Below, one piece after another: positions 8,061 to 16,483 of a stretch of 64,000 nucleotides of DNA; position 1 is the stretch's first letter, and each line of letters opens with the position of its first letter. The position numbers and the translations under genes were made by a program. This DNA comes from Methylobacterium sp. J-088. Its GTDB lineage: Bacteria > Pseudomonadota > Alphaproteobacteria > Rhizobiales > Beijerinckiaceae. The DNA is taken from contig NZ_JAKSYH010000179.1 of the NCBI RefSeq assembly GCF_022829295.1, positions 1-64,000 on the forward strand, in the 5' to 3' direction. Under the pieces are notes generated by a model that saw nothing but the letters and a program-made list of their open reading frames with translations, made no database searches and was not told the DNA's origin.

Positions 8061-9221
8061 ATGATCCGACACCTCGCTTTGGCCCTCGCCGGCCTCCTCG
8101 CCACGGCCGCGACGCCGGCCGCCGCGCAGGCGCCGGTGCGGATCGGCCTCTCGGCCCCGCTCTCGGGCCCGGACGCCGCCTTCGGCCAGGGCCTCCGGCA
8201 GGGGGCCGAGCAAGCGGTGGCCGATCTCAACCGGGCGACCGGCGGGCGCCCTCGGTTGGTCTTGGTGCCCGCCGACGATGGCGGGGATGCCCGGCAGGCC
8301 GTCTCCGTAGCCCGGAAATTCATGGCCGACGGGGTGCGTCTCGTGGTCGGGCCGTTCGAATCCGGCGCGGTCGCCGCCGCCTCGCCCGTCTACGAGGAGG
8401 CCGGCGCCGTGCTGGTCACGACGGGCGCGAGCTATTCGCCGCTCACCGGCCGCGGCCTCTGGAACACATTCCGGCTGGGGCCCAGCGACGCGCAGCAGGG
8501 CCGGGCCGCCGGGGCTTACCTCGCCAAAACCTTAGCCGGCCGCCGGGTCGGCATCCTCAACGACCGCTCGACCTTCGGCCGCGGCCTCGCCGACGCGGTG
8601 GCGGCGCAGTTGAAGGAGGCCGGTGCGCCGGAGGTGCTGTTCGACAGCTTTCCCCGCGGCACGCGCGACCTCTCGGATCTCATCGCCCGGATGAAGGCGG
8701 CGCGGATCGAGGCGGTCTATTTCGGCGGTCTCTCCCCCGAGGCCGCGACCCTGCTGCATGCGATGCGGCAGGCCGGGCTCGGCGCCACCCTGGTGGCGAG
8801 CGACGGCATCCTCGATCCTGGCTTCGCGACGGCGGCCGGCCCGGCGGGCGAGGGCACCGTCATGACGCTCGCCCCCGATCCGCCGCGCCTGCCCGATCCC
8901 CGGGGCGGCCGGGTGGCCCCGCGCAGCCCCGAGGCGGAGAGCGTCGCGGCCGGCGCCTACGCGGCGGTGGAATTACTCGCCCAGGCGGGCGAGCGCGCCC
9001 GCGCGGCCGATCCGAAGACGGGTAAGATTGCCGACGGTCGCAAGGTGGCCGAGGCGTTGCGCAACGGTCAGACGGCCCGCACCGTGCTCGGGGCGGTCGG
9101 CTTCGACGCAAGGGGCGATCGGATCGGCGACCGCACCGGCGGTCCCATCGTGCTGCGGGTGTGGCGGCGGACGCCGGACGGCCGCCTCGATTATGCCGGG
9201 CACGAACCCGCCGAGCCCTGA
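8061..9221 (+). CDS. Periplasmic branched-chain amino acid-type binding protein
   Basis: A 386-residue LivJ-like (Peripla_BP_6) substrate-binding protein. The N-terminal 23 residues form a clear Sec signal peptide ending in AAAQA. The mature part starts PVRIGLSAPLSGPDAAFGQG, followed by VLVPADDGGDARQAVSVARKF and LVVGPFESGAVAAASPVYEE, all family hallmarks. No permease or ATPase gene is adjacent, so it is an orphan receptor. The ligand is unknown. It stands alone in its transcription direction between the divergent aminotransferase and infA. Confidence 0.85.
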   Translation: MIRHLALALAGLLATAATPAAAQAPVRIGLSAPLSGPDAAFGQGLRQGAEQAVADLNRATGGRPRLVLVPADDGGDARQAVSVARKFMADGVRLVVGPFESGAVAAASPVYEEAGAVLVTTGASYSPLTGRGLWNTFRLGPSDAQQGRAAGAYLAKTLAGRRVGILNDRSTFGRGLADAVAAQLKEAGAPEVLFDSFPRGTRDLSDLIARMKAARIEAVYFGGLSPEAATLLHAMRQAGLGATLVASDGILDPGFATAAGPAGEGTVMTLAPDPPRLPDPRGGRVAPRSPEAESVAAGAYAAVELLAQAGERARAADPKTGKIADGRKVAEALRNGQTARTVLGAVGFDARGDRIGDRTGGPIVLRVWRRTPDGRLDYAGHEPAEP

Positions 9222-9432
9222 AAGCCGGCGCATTGTGTCGATGACGGAACTCTGAGTCGCTGCCGCGACTTGCGGCCGGTTCCCGCGGCGACTACATGCG
9301 GGCGTGCCGCTGAGCTGGCGCGGGCGGTCCGTCGGATCGGATCCGCGCCCTGCGGCGTTTCCCGAGCTCGATCATAAACCGAGACGTATTGCCGGAACGC
9401 CTGCTGCCGGACGGTCCGACTGGAGAAGGTGC

Positions 9433-9708
9433 ATGGCAAAAGAAGAATTGATGCAGTTCGATGGTCTCGTCATCGAGATCCTGCCGGATGCGCGTTACCG
9501 CGTGCAGCTCGACCAGGGCCATGAGATCGTGGCCTACACGGCCGGCAAGATGAAGAAGAACCGCATCAAGACGCTGGCGGGGGACCGGGTCACCGTCGAG
9601 ATGTCGCCCTACGATCTCGAGAAGGGCCGCCTCGTGTTCCGCCACAAGGACGAGCGTTCCTCCGGCCCGCGGCCGCAGGTGCGCGGCGGCCAGTTCCGCC
9701 GCCGTTGA
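9433..9708 (+). CDS. infA: Translation initiation factor IF-1
   Basis: A 91-residue S1-type OB-fold protein. The segments [20 protein letters not shown] and [20 protein letters not shown] are almost invariant in IF-1. It binds the 30S A site and helps select the start codon. It carries about 20 extra C-terminal residues rich in Gly and Arg ([16 protein letters not shown]) compared with the roughly 72-residue E. coli protein, as in many alphaproteobacteria. The ATG at 9433 has GGAGAAGG just upstream. A 211-bp leader region separates it from the previous gene. Confidence 0.95.
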   Translation: MAKEELMQFDGLVIEILPDARYRVQLDQGHEIVAYTAGKMKKNRIKTLAGDRVTVEMSPYDLEKGRLVFRHKDERSSGPRPQVRGGQFRRR

Positions 9709-9728
9709 GTTCGGAGCGGGCGGCCCAC

Positions 9729-10667
9729 GTGGCCGCACCCGCTTACGGCCTGCTCACACTCACGGCGCTGCTCTGGGCCGGCAACGCCGTCACCAGCCGC
9801 TGGGCACCCGGGCATATCTCGCCCCAGGTCATCACGACGCTGCGCTGGGCCGTGGCCTGTGCGGTGCTGGTGCCCTTCGCCGGGCGCAAGCTCGCCGCGG
9901 CATGGCCGCTGCTTCGTCCGCACTGGCTGCGCATCCTGCTGATGGGCGGCCTCGGCTATACGGCCTTCAACTGCCTGTTCTACGCCGCCGGCGCCTATAC
10001 CGGGGCGATCAACCTCGCCCTGTTCCAGGGGGCGATCCCGGTGCTGGTGATCGTCCTGAACCGCGTGGCCTACCGGGTCCCGGTCACGGCCGGGCAGATG
10101 GCGGGCGTGGTTCTCACGTTGATCGGCGCAGGCTTGGCCGCGACCCATGGCGACCTGTCCGTGCTCACGCACCTTGCGTTCAACCGCGGCGACGTGCTCG
10201 TCTTCGGCGCCTGCCTGCTCTACGCGGGCTACACGATCTTTCTGCCGACCCGGCCGAAGGTCCCGGGGCTGGCCTTCTTCGCCGCCATGGCGGTCGCAGC
10301 CCTGCTGACCTCGCTGCCGCCGCTGGCGGTCGAATGGGCGAGCGGGCACGCCGTCTGGCCGGGCCCGGAGGGCTGGGCCATGGTGGCCTTCGTCGGCCTC
10401 GGGCCCTCGCTCCTGGCGCAGCTCTTCTTCATGCGCGGGGTTGAGTTGATCGGCCCGAACCGGGCCGGCCTGTTCGTCAACCTCGTGCCGATCTTCGGCG
10501 CGATCCTCGCCGTCCTGCTGGTCGGCGAGCCGTTCGGAGCGACGGAAGGGATCGCCCTGGCGCTGGTGCTCGGCGGCATTGCGTGCGCCGAGCGGCTGAA
10601 GCCGAGGCGGGCCGTCGAGCCCGCGCCGGGGGCGACTTACTCGCAGACGCGGACGCGGCGGATGTAG
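9729..10667 (+). CDS. EamA/DMT-family transporter
   Basis: About 312 residues with ten predicted membrane segments in two EamA halves. Examples are YGLLTLTALLWAGNAV with the typical SRW after the first segment, NLALFQGAIPVLVIVLNRV, and the second-half signature GLFVNLVPIFGAILAVLLVGEP. DMT proteins usually export or exchange small metabolites. The start is taken as GTG at 9729 with GGAGCGGG upstream; a TTG at 9705 overlapping the infA stop is possible. Its 3' end overlaps the convergent small secreted protein gene by 31 bp. Confidence 0.85.
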   Translation: MAAPAYGLLTLTALLWAGNAVTSRWAPGHISPQVITTLRWAVACAVLVPFAGRKLAAAWPLLRPHWLRILLMGGLGYTAFNCLFYAAGAYTGAINLALFQGAIPVLVIVLNRVAYRVPVTAGQMAGVVLTLIGAGLAATHGDLSVLTHLAFNRGDVLVFGACLLYAGYTIFLPTRPKVPGLAFFAAMAVAALLTSLPPLAVEWASGHAVWPGPEGWAMVAFVGLGPSLLAQLFFMRGVELIGPNRAGLFVNLVPIFGAILAVLLVGEPFGATEGIALALVLGGIACAERLKPRRAVEPAPGATYSQTRTRRM

Positions 10668-10939
10668 ACGTCGCCGTAGGGATCGACCGTCCGGCGGCGC
10701 TCGAAATGGCAGACCGGGCCGTAATCCTCTTCGACGTAGACCGGCGGCGGGGCGCGGTAGACCGGGCGGCCCGGGTAATAGCCGTTGTTGGACGACGCGA
10801 TGGCGCCGCCGACCGCGAGGCCGCCGAGCACGCCGAGCGCAGCCGCGCCGCCGGCCCCGATGCCGTCGCGGGCCTGAGCGGCCGGCGCCAACGTGGCGAG
10901 GCTCCCGACGACGAGGCTCGTCGCGAGTAGGTACTTCAT
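10637..10939 (-). CDS. Small secreted/anchored protein with Gly-rich core
   Basis: A 100-residue hypothetical protein. The first 23 residues form a signal peptide (MKYLLATSLVVGSLATLAPA then AQA). Next come a Gly/Ala-rich hydrophobic stretch (GAGGAAALGVLGGLAVGGAI) that could be a glycine-zipper segment, a Tyr/Pro-rich stretch, and a C-terminal VCHFERRRTVDPYGDVYIRR region with two cysteines that could pair. The ATG at 10939 is preceded by AGGGGGATGTC. Such proteins are common in rhizobia and methylobacteria; function unknown. Confidence 0.75.
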   Translation of the reverse strand: MKYLLATSLVVGSLATLAPAAQARDGIGAGGAAALGVLGGLAVGGAIASSNNGYYPGRPVYRAPPPVYVEEDYGPVCHFERRRTVDPYGDVYIRRVRVCE

Positions 10940-11106
10940 GACATCCCCCTGGAAGCAGGCGATTCGTGCCGAACATCGGCACAGTCCTGCTAACACGCCT
11001 GAGCTTTGGGGCGTTTGTTCGGCCGCACATGACCGGATTGGGCGGCTTGACGTGGGGTGTTCCGCCGCACCACACCGGCTCGATCGGGCGCGCAGCGGAG
11101 GCCGGC

Positions 11107-11712
11107 ATGGTGACACGGGGTTTCGTCGGGCGCAGGCAGCCGCCCGAGACCGGCGCGCGCCTGCCGCCGGGGCAGTATCTGACCGATGATTTTCCGATCC
11201 TGCAGATCGGCCCGAACCCGACGGTCGATCGTGCCACGTGGCAGTTCACGCTGCGCGAGGGCTCCCGCCCGATCAAAACGTGGAGCTGGGAGGCGTTCGA
11301 GGCGCTGCCCCGGACTACGTGGAACGGAGACATCCACTGCGTCACCAAATGGTCGAAGTTCGACACCGCCTGGGAGGGCGTGAGCTTCGACGACCTGCTG
11401 GCCGATGCCGGGATCGCGGCGCCGACGCCGTTCCTGCTGGCGGAATCCTATGACGACTACACGACCAACGTGCCGGTGGCTGATCTGGTCGGTGGGCAGG
11501 CCCTGGTGGCGACGCGCTACGCCGGCCAGCCGATCCACCCGGACCACGGCGGCCCGGCGCGGCTGTTCGTGCCGCATCTCTATTTCTGGAAGAGTGCCAA
11601 ATGGGTGAAGGGCCTGCGCTTCACCAAGACCGACACCGCCGGCTTCTGGGAGCTGCGCGGCTATCACATGTACGGGGATCCTTGGCGTGAGCAGCGCTAC
11701 ACCGGTGACTGA
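11107..11712 (+). CDS. Sulfite-oxidase-like molybdopterin oxidoreductase
   Basis: A 201-residue protein with the molybdopterin-binding core of the sulfite oxidase/MsrP (YedY)/YuiH family. The Moco-ligating cysteine is in WNGDIHCVTKWSKFDT. Further landmarks are AESYDDYTTNVPVADL, GGPARLFVPHLYFWKSAKWV and GFWELRGYHMYGDPW. There is no Tat signal peptide, so unlike MsrP it is probably cytoplasmic. The ATG at 11107 has GGAGG upstream. It overlaps the ferredoxin-reductase-like gene by 26 bp, suggesting that protein is its electron partner (inference). Confidence 0.88.
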   Translation: MVTRGFVGRRQPPETGARLPPGQYLTDDFPILQIGPNPTVDRATWQFTLREGSRPIKTWSWEAFEALPRTTWNGDIHCVTKWSKFDTAWEGVSFDDLLADAGIAAPTPFLLAESYDDYTTNVPVADLVGGQALVATRYAGQPIHPDHGGPARLFVPHLYFWKSAKWVKGLRFTKTDTAGFWELRGYHMYGDPWREQRYTGD

Positions 11713-12424
11713 GGCGATCGTCTTCCGCTGGCACCGGGCCGCGATCACGGCGATCGCGCCGGTCACGCCCCACGTGACGAGCGTCCGGCTGCGCTGTCCG
11801 CTGGCGGAAACCTATCGCGCCGGCCAGCATGTCGATGTCCGGCTCACCGCCGAGGACGGGTATCAGGCGCAGCGCAGCTACTCGATCGCCTCGGCGCCGG
11901 ATGGCAGTGGCACCCTGGAACTGTTGATCGAAGGCCTGCCGGACGGCGAGGTCTCGGGTTGGTTCACCGGAATCGCCGCGGTGGGCGATCAGGTTGAGCT
12001 GCGTGGGCCGATCGGCGGCTCGTTCTCCTGGGATGGACCCGATGGTGGCCCAGTGCTCCTGGGCGGCGGCGGCTCCGGCGTGGTCCCCTTGTTGGCGATG
12101 CTGCGGCGGCGGGCCCAGGGCTGGAGGGAGATCCCAGCGGCTTTGATCTACTCAGTCCGGACCCGGGCCGAGGCGATCGCGCTCACTGAGCTGGAGCGGC
12201 TGGCGGCGGAGGACGCGAGCTTCTCGCTTCACCTCGCGACGACGCGCGAGCCGGGGGGCAAGCGGATCGATGCCGCCCTCGTCGCAGACGCGCTGCGCCG
12301 GACTGGGCCGCCCGGAAAGGTGTTCCTCTGCGGCTCGAACCGCTTCGTGGCGGCGGCCTCCGACCTGATCGTGGCGGCCGGCGTGGCGCCGGGAATCATC
12401 CGCACCGAGCGGTTCGGGGCGTGA
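11687..12424 (+). CDS. Ferredoxin-NADP+ reductase-like flavoprotein
   Basis: A 245-residue FNR-family protein. The FAD-binding RSYSIASAPDG and the NAD(P)-binding GPVLLGGGGSGVVPLLAMLR are clear, with the terminal FLCGSNRFVAAASDLIVAAG. It has no C-terminal 2Fe-2S ferredoxin domain. The GTG start at 11687 lies inside the end of the molybdoenzyme gene, so translation is coupled. It may shuttle electrons between NAD(P)H and the molybdoenzyme, replacing the membrane cytochrome used in the MsrPQ system (inference). Confidence 0.87.
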   Translation: MSSATPVTEAIVFRWHRAAITAIAPVTPHVTSVRLRCPLAETYRAGQHVDVRLTAEDGYQAQRSYSIASAPDGSGTLELLIEGLPDGEVSGWFTGIAAVGDQVELRGPIGGSFSWDGPDGGPVLLGGGGSGVVPLLAMLRRRAQGWREIPAALIYSVRTRAEAIALTELERLAAEDASFSLHLATTREPGGKRIDAALVADALRRTGPPGKVFLCGSNRFVAAASDLIVAAGVAPGIIRTERFGA

Positions 12425-12433
12425 GTCCGCCGA

Positions 12434-13528
12434 TCACGGACTGAAGATCAGCACGAGGTAGACGAAGAACAGCACGAGGTGCACCGCGCCCTCCAGCACC
12501 GTGGTGCGCGTGCCGGAAAACGTCTGGGCGCTGAGGATCAGCGTCACGGCGAGCAAGGTCATCTCGGTGGGCTTGAGGCCGAGCACCACCGTCTGGCCGG
12601 TGAACAGCCCGATGGCCAGGACCGCCGGCACGGTCAGGCCGACCGTCGAGGTCGCCGCGCCCAGGCACAGGTTGATCGCCCGCTGCAATTCATTGCGGGC
12701 CACCGCCTTCAGCGCCGAGATTCCCTCCGGGGTGAAAACGATGGCGGCGATCAGCACGCCGCCGAGCGCCGAGGGAGCGCCCAGCGCGGCGATGCCGTGA
12801 TCGAGAATCACCGCCAGGCTCTTGGCCAGGATCACGATCGGCACCACGTTGGCGAGAAGCAGGCCGATCGGCTTGGCGATGCTGCCGCCCGACTCGGAGG
12901 CGGCACCGGCCGGTGGCTCCGCGTCCCGGGCCTCCGCGTCGATGAAGAACTCGCTATGCCGGCCGGTCTGAATCAGCAGGAACACCCCGTAGAGCGCCAG
13001 GGTGAACACCGAGAAGGCCACGGCCTGGAGGGTCGTCAGCGTGCCGTCGCTGGTCGAGCTGGTGAAGTTCGGGATGACGAGTGCGATGGTGGTGAGTGGA
13101 ATGATCACCGCCATGAAGGCGGATGCCCCCTGCAGGTTGTAGCGCTGCTGGTGATGGCGCAGGCCGCCGACCAGCAGCCCGAGCCCGACCACGCCGTTCA
13201 GCACGATCATCAGCACGGCGAACATCGTGTCGCGGCCGAGCGTCGGCGCGTCCTTGGCCGAGAGCATCACGGCCGAAATCAGCGCGACCTCGATGATCAC
13301 GATGGCGAGCGTCAGCACCAGGGTGCCGAGCGGCTCGCCCAGCCGGTGGGCAATCGCCTCCGCCTCGTGCACGACGCCGAAGGCTGCCCAGACGATCGCC
13401 CCCAGCAGCCACGCGAACAGCGCCCCGGCGACGAGCGGCTGCGACAGGTCGGCGAGCCAGCCCTTGCCGAACCACGCGAAGGCGAGAACCGTCATCCAGG
13501 CCACCGCCACCCGCAGGAGTCCGATCAT
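12434..13528 (-). CDS. Calcium/proton antiporter (ChaA/CaCA family)
   Basis: A 364-residue membrane protein with about eleven hydrophobic segments. It carries two inverted ion-binding repeats with the CaCA signature: GEPLGTLVLTLAIVIIEVAL in the first half and LIAAIVFTPEGISALKAVAR in the second, each with an acidic residue in a membrane helix. ChaA relatives export Ca2+ or Na+ in exchange for protons. The ATG at 13528 follows AGGAG at about 12 nt. Its stop is 9 bp from the convergent reductase gene. Confidence 0.87.
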   Translation of the reverse strand: MIGLLRVAVAWMTVLAFAWFGKGWLADLSQPLVAGALFAWLLGAIVWAAFGVVHEAEAIAHRLGEPLGTLVLTLAIVIIEVALISAVMLSAKDAPTLGRDTMFAVLMIVLNGVVGLGLLVGGLRHHQQRYNLQGASAFMAVIIPLTTIALVIPNFTSSTSDGTLTTLQAVAFSVFTLALYGVFLLIQTGRHSEFFIDAEARDAEPPAGAASESGGSIAKPIGLLLANVVPIVILAKSLAVILDHGIAALGAPSALGGVLIAAIVFTPEGISALKAVARNELQRAINLCLGAATSTVGLTVPAVLAIGLFTGQTVVLGLKPTEMTLLAVTLILSAQTFSGTRTTVLEGAVHLVLFFVYLVLIFSP

Positions 13529-13635
13529 GTCCGTGCCGTTCTCCTGACCGGCCGCATTGGCCCTGCCACCTCCACGATTGGACCATGTCTTAGTCCATTT
13601 GCGTGACGCGACCAGAGGCGATCCGGGAGGATGCG

Positions 13636-13893
13636 ATGCGGGTATCCGTGACCGACGCCAAGGCACAGCTCACCGAACTGGTCCGGCGCGCGGAGGCCGG
13701 CGACGACATGATTCTGACCCGGCACGGCCAGCCCGTGGTTCGCCTGACCACCGTGGTGCCGAAGCCCGATCTCGCCGCACGCGGCGCAATCATCGCGGCC
13801 CTGCAAGCCGCGGCTGCCGCCAAGCTCGCACCGGCGCCCGACGCAGCCCGAAGCCAGGATTTCCTTTACGGGGACGACGGCCTGCCGGGATGA
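13636..13893 (+). CDS. Type II antitoxin, Phd/YefM-like
   Basis: An 85-residue antitoxin. The N-terminal DNA-binding domain reads MRVSVTDAKAQLTELVRRAE followed by GDDMILTRHGQPVVRL, the Phd/YefM pattern. The C-terminal part (SQDFLYGDDGLPG) is the usual toxin-binding tail. A GGGAGG lies ahead of the ATG at 13636. The stop overlaps the toxin start as ATGA, the standard coupling. It should repress its own operon together with the toxin. Confidence 0.88.
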   Translation: MRVSVTDAKAQLTELVRRAEAGDDMILTRHGQPVVRLTTVVPKPDLAARGAIIAALQAAAAAKLAPAPDAARSQDFLYGDDGLPG

Positions 13894-14273
13894 TCGTCAT
13901 CGATACATCGGCGCTGATGGCGATTCTCCTGAGAGAGCCGGAGGCGGAGCGGTGTAGCGCCATCATTCAGCGCGAAGAGCGGCTTCTGATGTCGGCGACC
14001 ACGTTGGCCGAGGCCCTGATCGTCTCTGCCCGTCTGAGCATCGACGACGAGATGAACACCCTCATCGAAGCGCTCGCCATCGAGATCGTGCCGGTGACCG
14101 CCGCTGCGGAGCGCCGCATTGCCGGACTCTATCGGCGCTGGGGGAAAGGGTCTCATCCGGCCGGCCTCAACTTCGGCGATTGCTTCGCGTATCACCTCGC
14201 GAAGGAACAGGATTGCCCACTGCTCTTTGTCGGCCGGGATTTCAGACAAACCGACCTTCGCACCCTGGATTGA
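13890..14273 (+). CDS. PIN-domain toxin (VapC-like ribonuclease)
   Basis: A 127-residue PIN-domain nuclease. Acidic metal-site residues are in MIVIDTSALMAIL (Asp5), the glutamate of TTLAEALIVS, NFGDCFAYHLAK and FVGRDFRQTD. VapC toxins cut tRNA or rRNA when freed from the antitoxin. All catalytic acids are present, so the pair looks functional. Its start overlaps the antitoxin stop by 4 bp. Confidence 0.9.
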   Translation: MIVIDTSALMAILLREPEAERCSAIIQREERLLMSATTLAEALIVSARLSIDDEMNTLIEALAIEIVPVTAAAERRIAGLYRRWGKGSHPAGLNFGDCFAYHLAKEQDCPLLFVGRDFRQTDLRTLD

Positions 14274-14425
14274 GCCGGTGCAACCGCCCCATGCTGCGGC
14301 GGGAGTGGTCAGCGGGCCCGGTTGGCGTTACCGTAAGGCGACCCGAATAAAGTCCGGTGCCAGAACTCTTCGCCGCGCGATGGCGCGCAGCCGAGTGCGG
14401 CGCGGCCGTTGAGAGTTTCTAAAAC

Positions 14426-16189
14426 TTGCCTTTCCCGACCTTGCCCGCCCCCCTCGCGCGGGCCCTATCCGAACGCGGCTACGCCGATCCCACCCCGGTC
14501 CAGGCCGCGGTGCTGGAGGCGGCAGCCGGTGCACGCGACCTCCTCGTCTCGGCTCAGACCGGCTCCGGCAAGACGGTGGCGTACGGCCTCGCCATGGCCG
14601 GCATGCTCATGGGCGACGCCGAGGCCCTCCCGCCCGCGGCGGCCCCGCTCGCCCTCGTGATCGCGCCGACCCGGGAGCTCGCGCTCCAAGTGCAGCGCGA
14701 ACTCTTGTGGCTCTACGGCCCGGCCGGTGGCCGGATCACCGCCTGCGTGGGCGGCATGGATCCCCGGCGGGAGAGCCGGATGCTCGCCGACGGCACCCAC
14801 ATCGTGGTCGGCACGCCGGGGCGTCTACGTGATCACTTGGAGCGGCGCAATCTCGATCCGACCGCTTTGCGCGCCGTGGTCCTCGACGAGGCCGACGAGA
14901 TGCTCGATCTCGGCTTCCGGGAGGATATCGAGTTCATCCTCTCGGCGACCCCGCCGGAGCGGGCGACCTACCTGTTCTCCGCGACCCTGCCGAAGGCGAT
15001 CGAAACGCTGGCCGAGCGTTACCAGCGCGGCGCCCTGCGGCTCGCGATCAAGAGCGAGACCCGGGGTCACGCCGACATCGCCTATCGGGCGGTACGGATC
15101 ATGCCGCGGGAGACCGAGCACGTGGTGCTCAACCTCCTGCGCGAAGCGGATGCCGCGACTGCGATCGTGTTCTGCAACACCCGCAACGCCGTCCGCCATC
15201 TCCAGGCGAACCTGACCGAGCGCGGCTTCTCGGTGGTGGCGCTCTCGGGCGAACTCGGCCAGGGCGAGCGCAACGCGGCGCTCCAGGCCCTGCGCGACGG
15301 TCGCGCCCGGGTCTGCGTCGCCACCGACGTCGCCGCTCGCGGCATCGACCTGCCGTCGCTCAGTCTCGTGATCCACGCGGACCTGCCGCACGATGCCGAA
15401 GTGCTGCAGCACCGCAGCGGCCGCACCGGCCGCGCCGGACGCAAGGGCACCTCGGTGCTATTGATCCCGAATTCCCGGCGGCGCCGGGCCGAGCAGATGT
15501 TCGCCATGGCCAAGGTGAGCCCTGAATGGTCGGGGCCGCCCTCGGCCGACGAGATCCGGCGTCTCGACGGCGAGCGCATGCTCGAAGACCCGCTCTTCGC
15601 CGAGCCCCCCGCCGAAGAGGATATCGCGCTGGCCGAGACGCTGCTCGCCGGCAAGAGCCCGGAGGAATTGGCGGCGTTGCTGGCCCGCGTCTACCGCACC
15701 CGCCTGCCGGCCCCCGAGGAGGTCAGCGACCCCGGCGAGGGCCGGGCCCCCCGGGGCGAGCGTCCGCCCTACGATCCGATGGATCCCGAGCGGATCGCCT
15801 CCATGGGGCCTGCGGTCTGGTTCCGGCTCAATCTCGGCCGCCGCGACAATGCCGATCCGCGCCGCCTGCTGCCGATGCTGACACGCCGGGGCGGCATCGA
15901 CCGCCAGGAGATCGGGGCGATCCGGATCTTCGATCGCGAGACCAAGTTCGAGGTGCGTGGCAACGCGGCGGCACGCTTCGCCGAAGCCTTCGCCCGCAAC
16001 GGCTCGCCGGAGATCCAGATCGAGGCGATCGCGGGGGATGCCGCACCGACTGAGCGTCAGGGCCGTTCGGCTGGTCCCGGTGGCCCGAAGGGCTACGCGA
16101 GCCCCCGCGCCGGCAAGCATCAGCGCAAGGCCGAGCAGTCCGGCCCGCGTCCCGAGCACAAGCCGGGCCGCCATACGGGCCGCGGCTGA
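14426..16189 (+). CDS. DEAD-box RNA helicase (DeaD/DbpA-like)
   Basis: A 587-residue RNA helicase. N-terminal motifs in order are PTPVQAAVLEAA (Q motif), SAQTGSGKT (Walker A), PTRELALQ, TPGRL, VVLDEADEML and SATLP. The helicase C domain has FCNTR, VATDVAARGIDLPSL and HRSGRTGRAGRKG. Residues about 470-540 look like the DbpA/CsdA RNA-binding domain (VWFRLNLGRRDNADPRRLLP), followed by a basic Gly/Arg/Lys-rich tail. Such helicases remodel rRNA during ribosome assembly and cold adaptation. The start is a TTG at 14426 with no strong ribosome-binding site. Confidence 0.92.
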   Translation: MPFPTLPAPLARALSERGYADPTPVQAAVLEAAAGARDLLVSAQTGSGKTVAYGLAMAGMLMGDAEALPPAAAPLALVIAPTRELALQVQRELLWLYGPAGGRITACVGGMDPRRESRMLADGTHIVVGTPGRLRDHLERRNLDPTALRAVVLDEADEMLDLGFREDIEFILSATPPERATYLFSATLPKAIETLAERYQRGALRLAIKSETRGHADIAYRAVRIMPRETEHVVLNLLREADAATAIVFCNTRNAVRHLQANLTERGFSVVALSGELGQGERNAALQALRDGRARVCVATDVAARGIDLPSLSLVIHADLPHDAEVLQHRSGRTGRAGRKGTSVLLIPNSRRRRAEQMFAMAKVSPEWSGPPSADEIRRLDGERMLEDPLFAEPPAEEDIALAETLLAGKSPEELAALLARVYRTRLPAPEEVSDPGEGRAPRGERPPYDPMDPERIASMGPAVWFRLNLGRRDNADPRRLLPMLTRRGGIDRQEIGAIRIFDRETKFEVRGNAAARFAEAFARNGSPEIQIEAIAGDAAPTERQGRSAGPGGPKGYASPRAGKHQRKAEQSGPRPEHKPGRHTGRG

Positions 16190-16236
16190 GGCCGAAGCGT
16201 CCGCCGGCGCTGGCTTGCGGATTTACACGTCTCGCT

Positions 16237-16340
16237 CCAGGCTCAAGACTTTTAAAAGAAAGCGCTTTTCCTTGCCCCTTGTGGGGAGGGGCCAGGGGTG
16301 GGGGTGGCGCAGGATGAGGCGCAGCGGCGCCTTCTATGCC
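16237..16340. repeat. GC-rich intergenic repeat, copy A
   Basis: The segment AGCGCTTTTCCTTGCCCCTTG followed by GGGGAGGGGCCAGGGGTGGGGGTGG closely matches 36269-36330. It fills the gap between the convergent helicase and the Pro/Ala-rich membrane protein genes. The rest of the 294-bp gap shows no gene. An AAAGCGCTTT palindrome at 16259-16268 belongs to this repeat rather than being an operator. Confidence 0.6.
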
Positions 16341-16483
16341 ACACCCTTCTCGAACGCCTTCCCGCAAGCTTGAGCGATCCCGAGCAAGCCCGGGGTCGCC
16401 AGGGGGGAGAGCGTGTCGGCACGATTGTGTGAACTTCGTAGCCCGCAGTGAAGCGAGGGAGGGCGCGCGAGCGGTCCAGCCGT

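Noticed and set aside
16259..16268. AAAGCGCTTT palindrome as a third LacI operator
   Set aside because: It lies between convergent genes and belongs to the repeat that recurs at 36269, where the palindrome is not kept.
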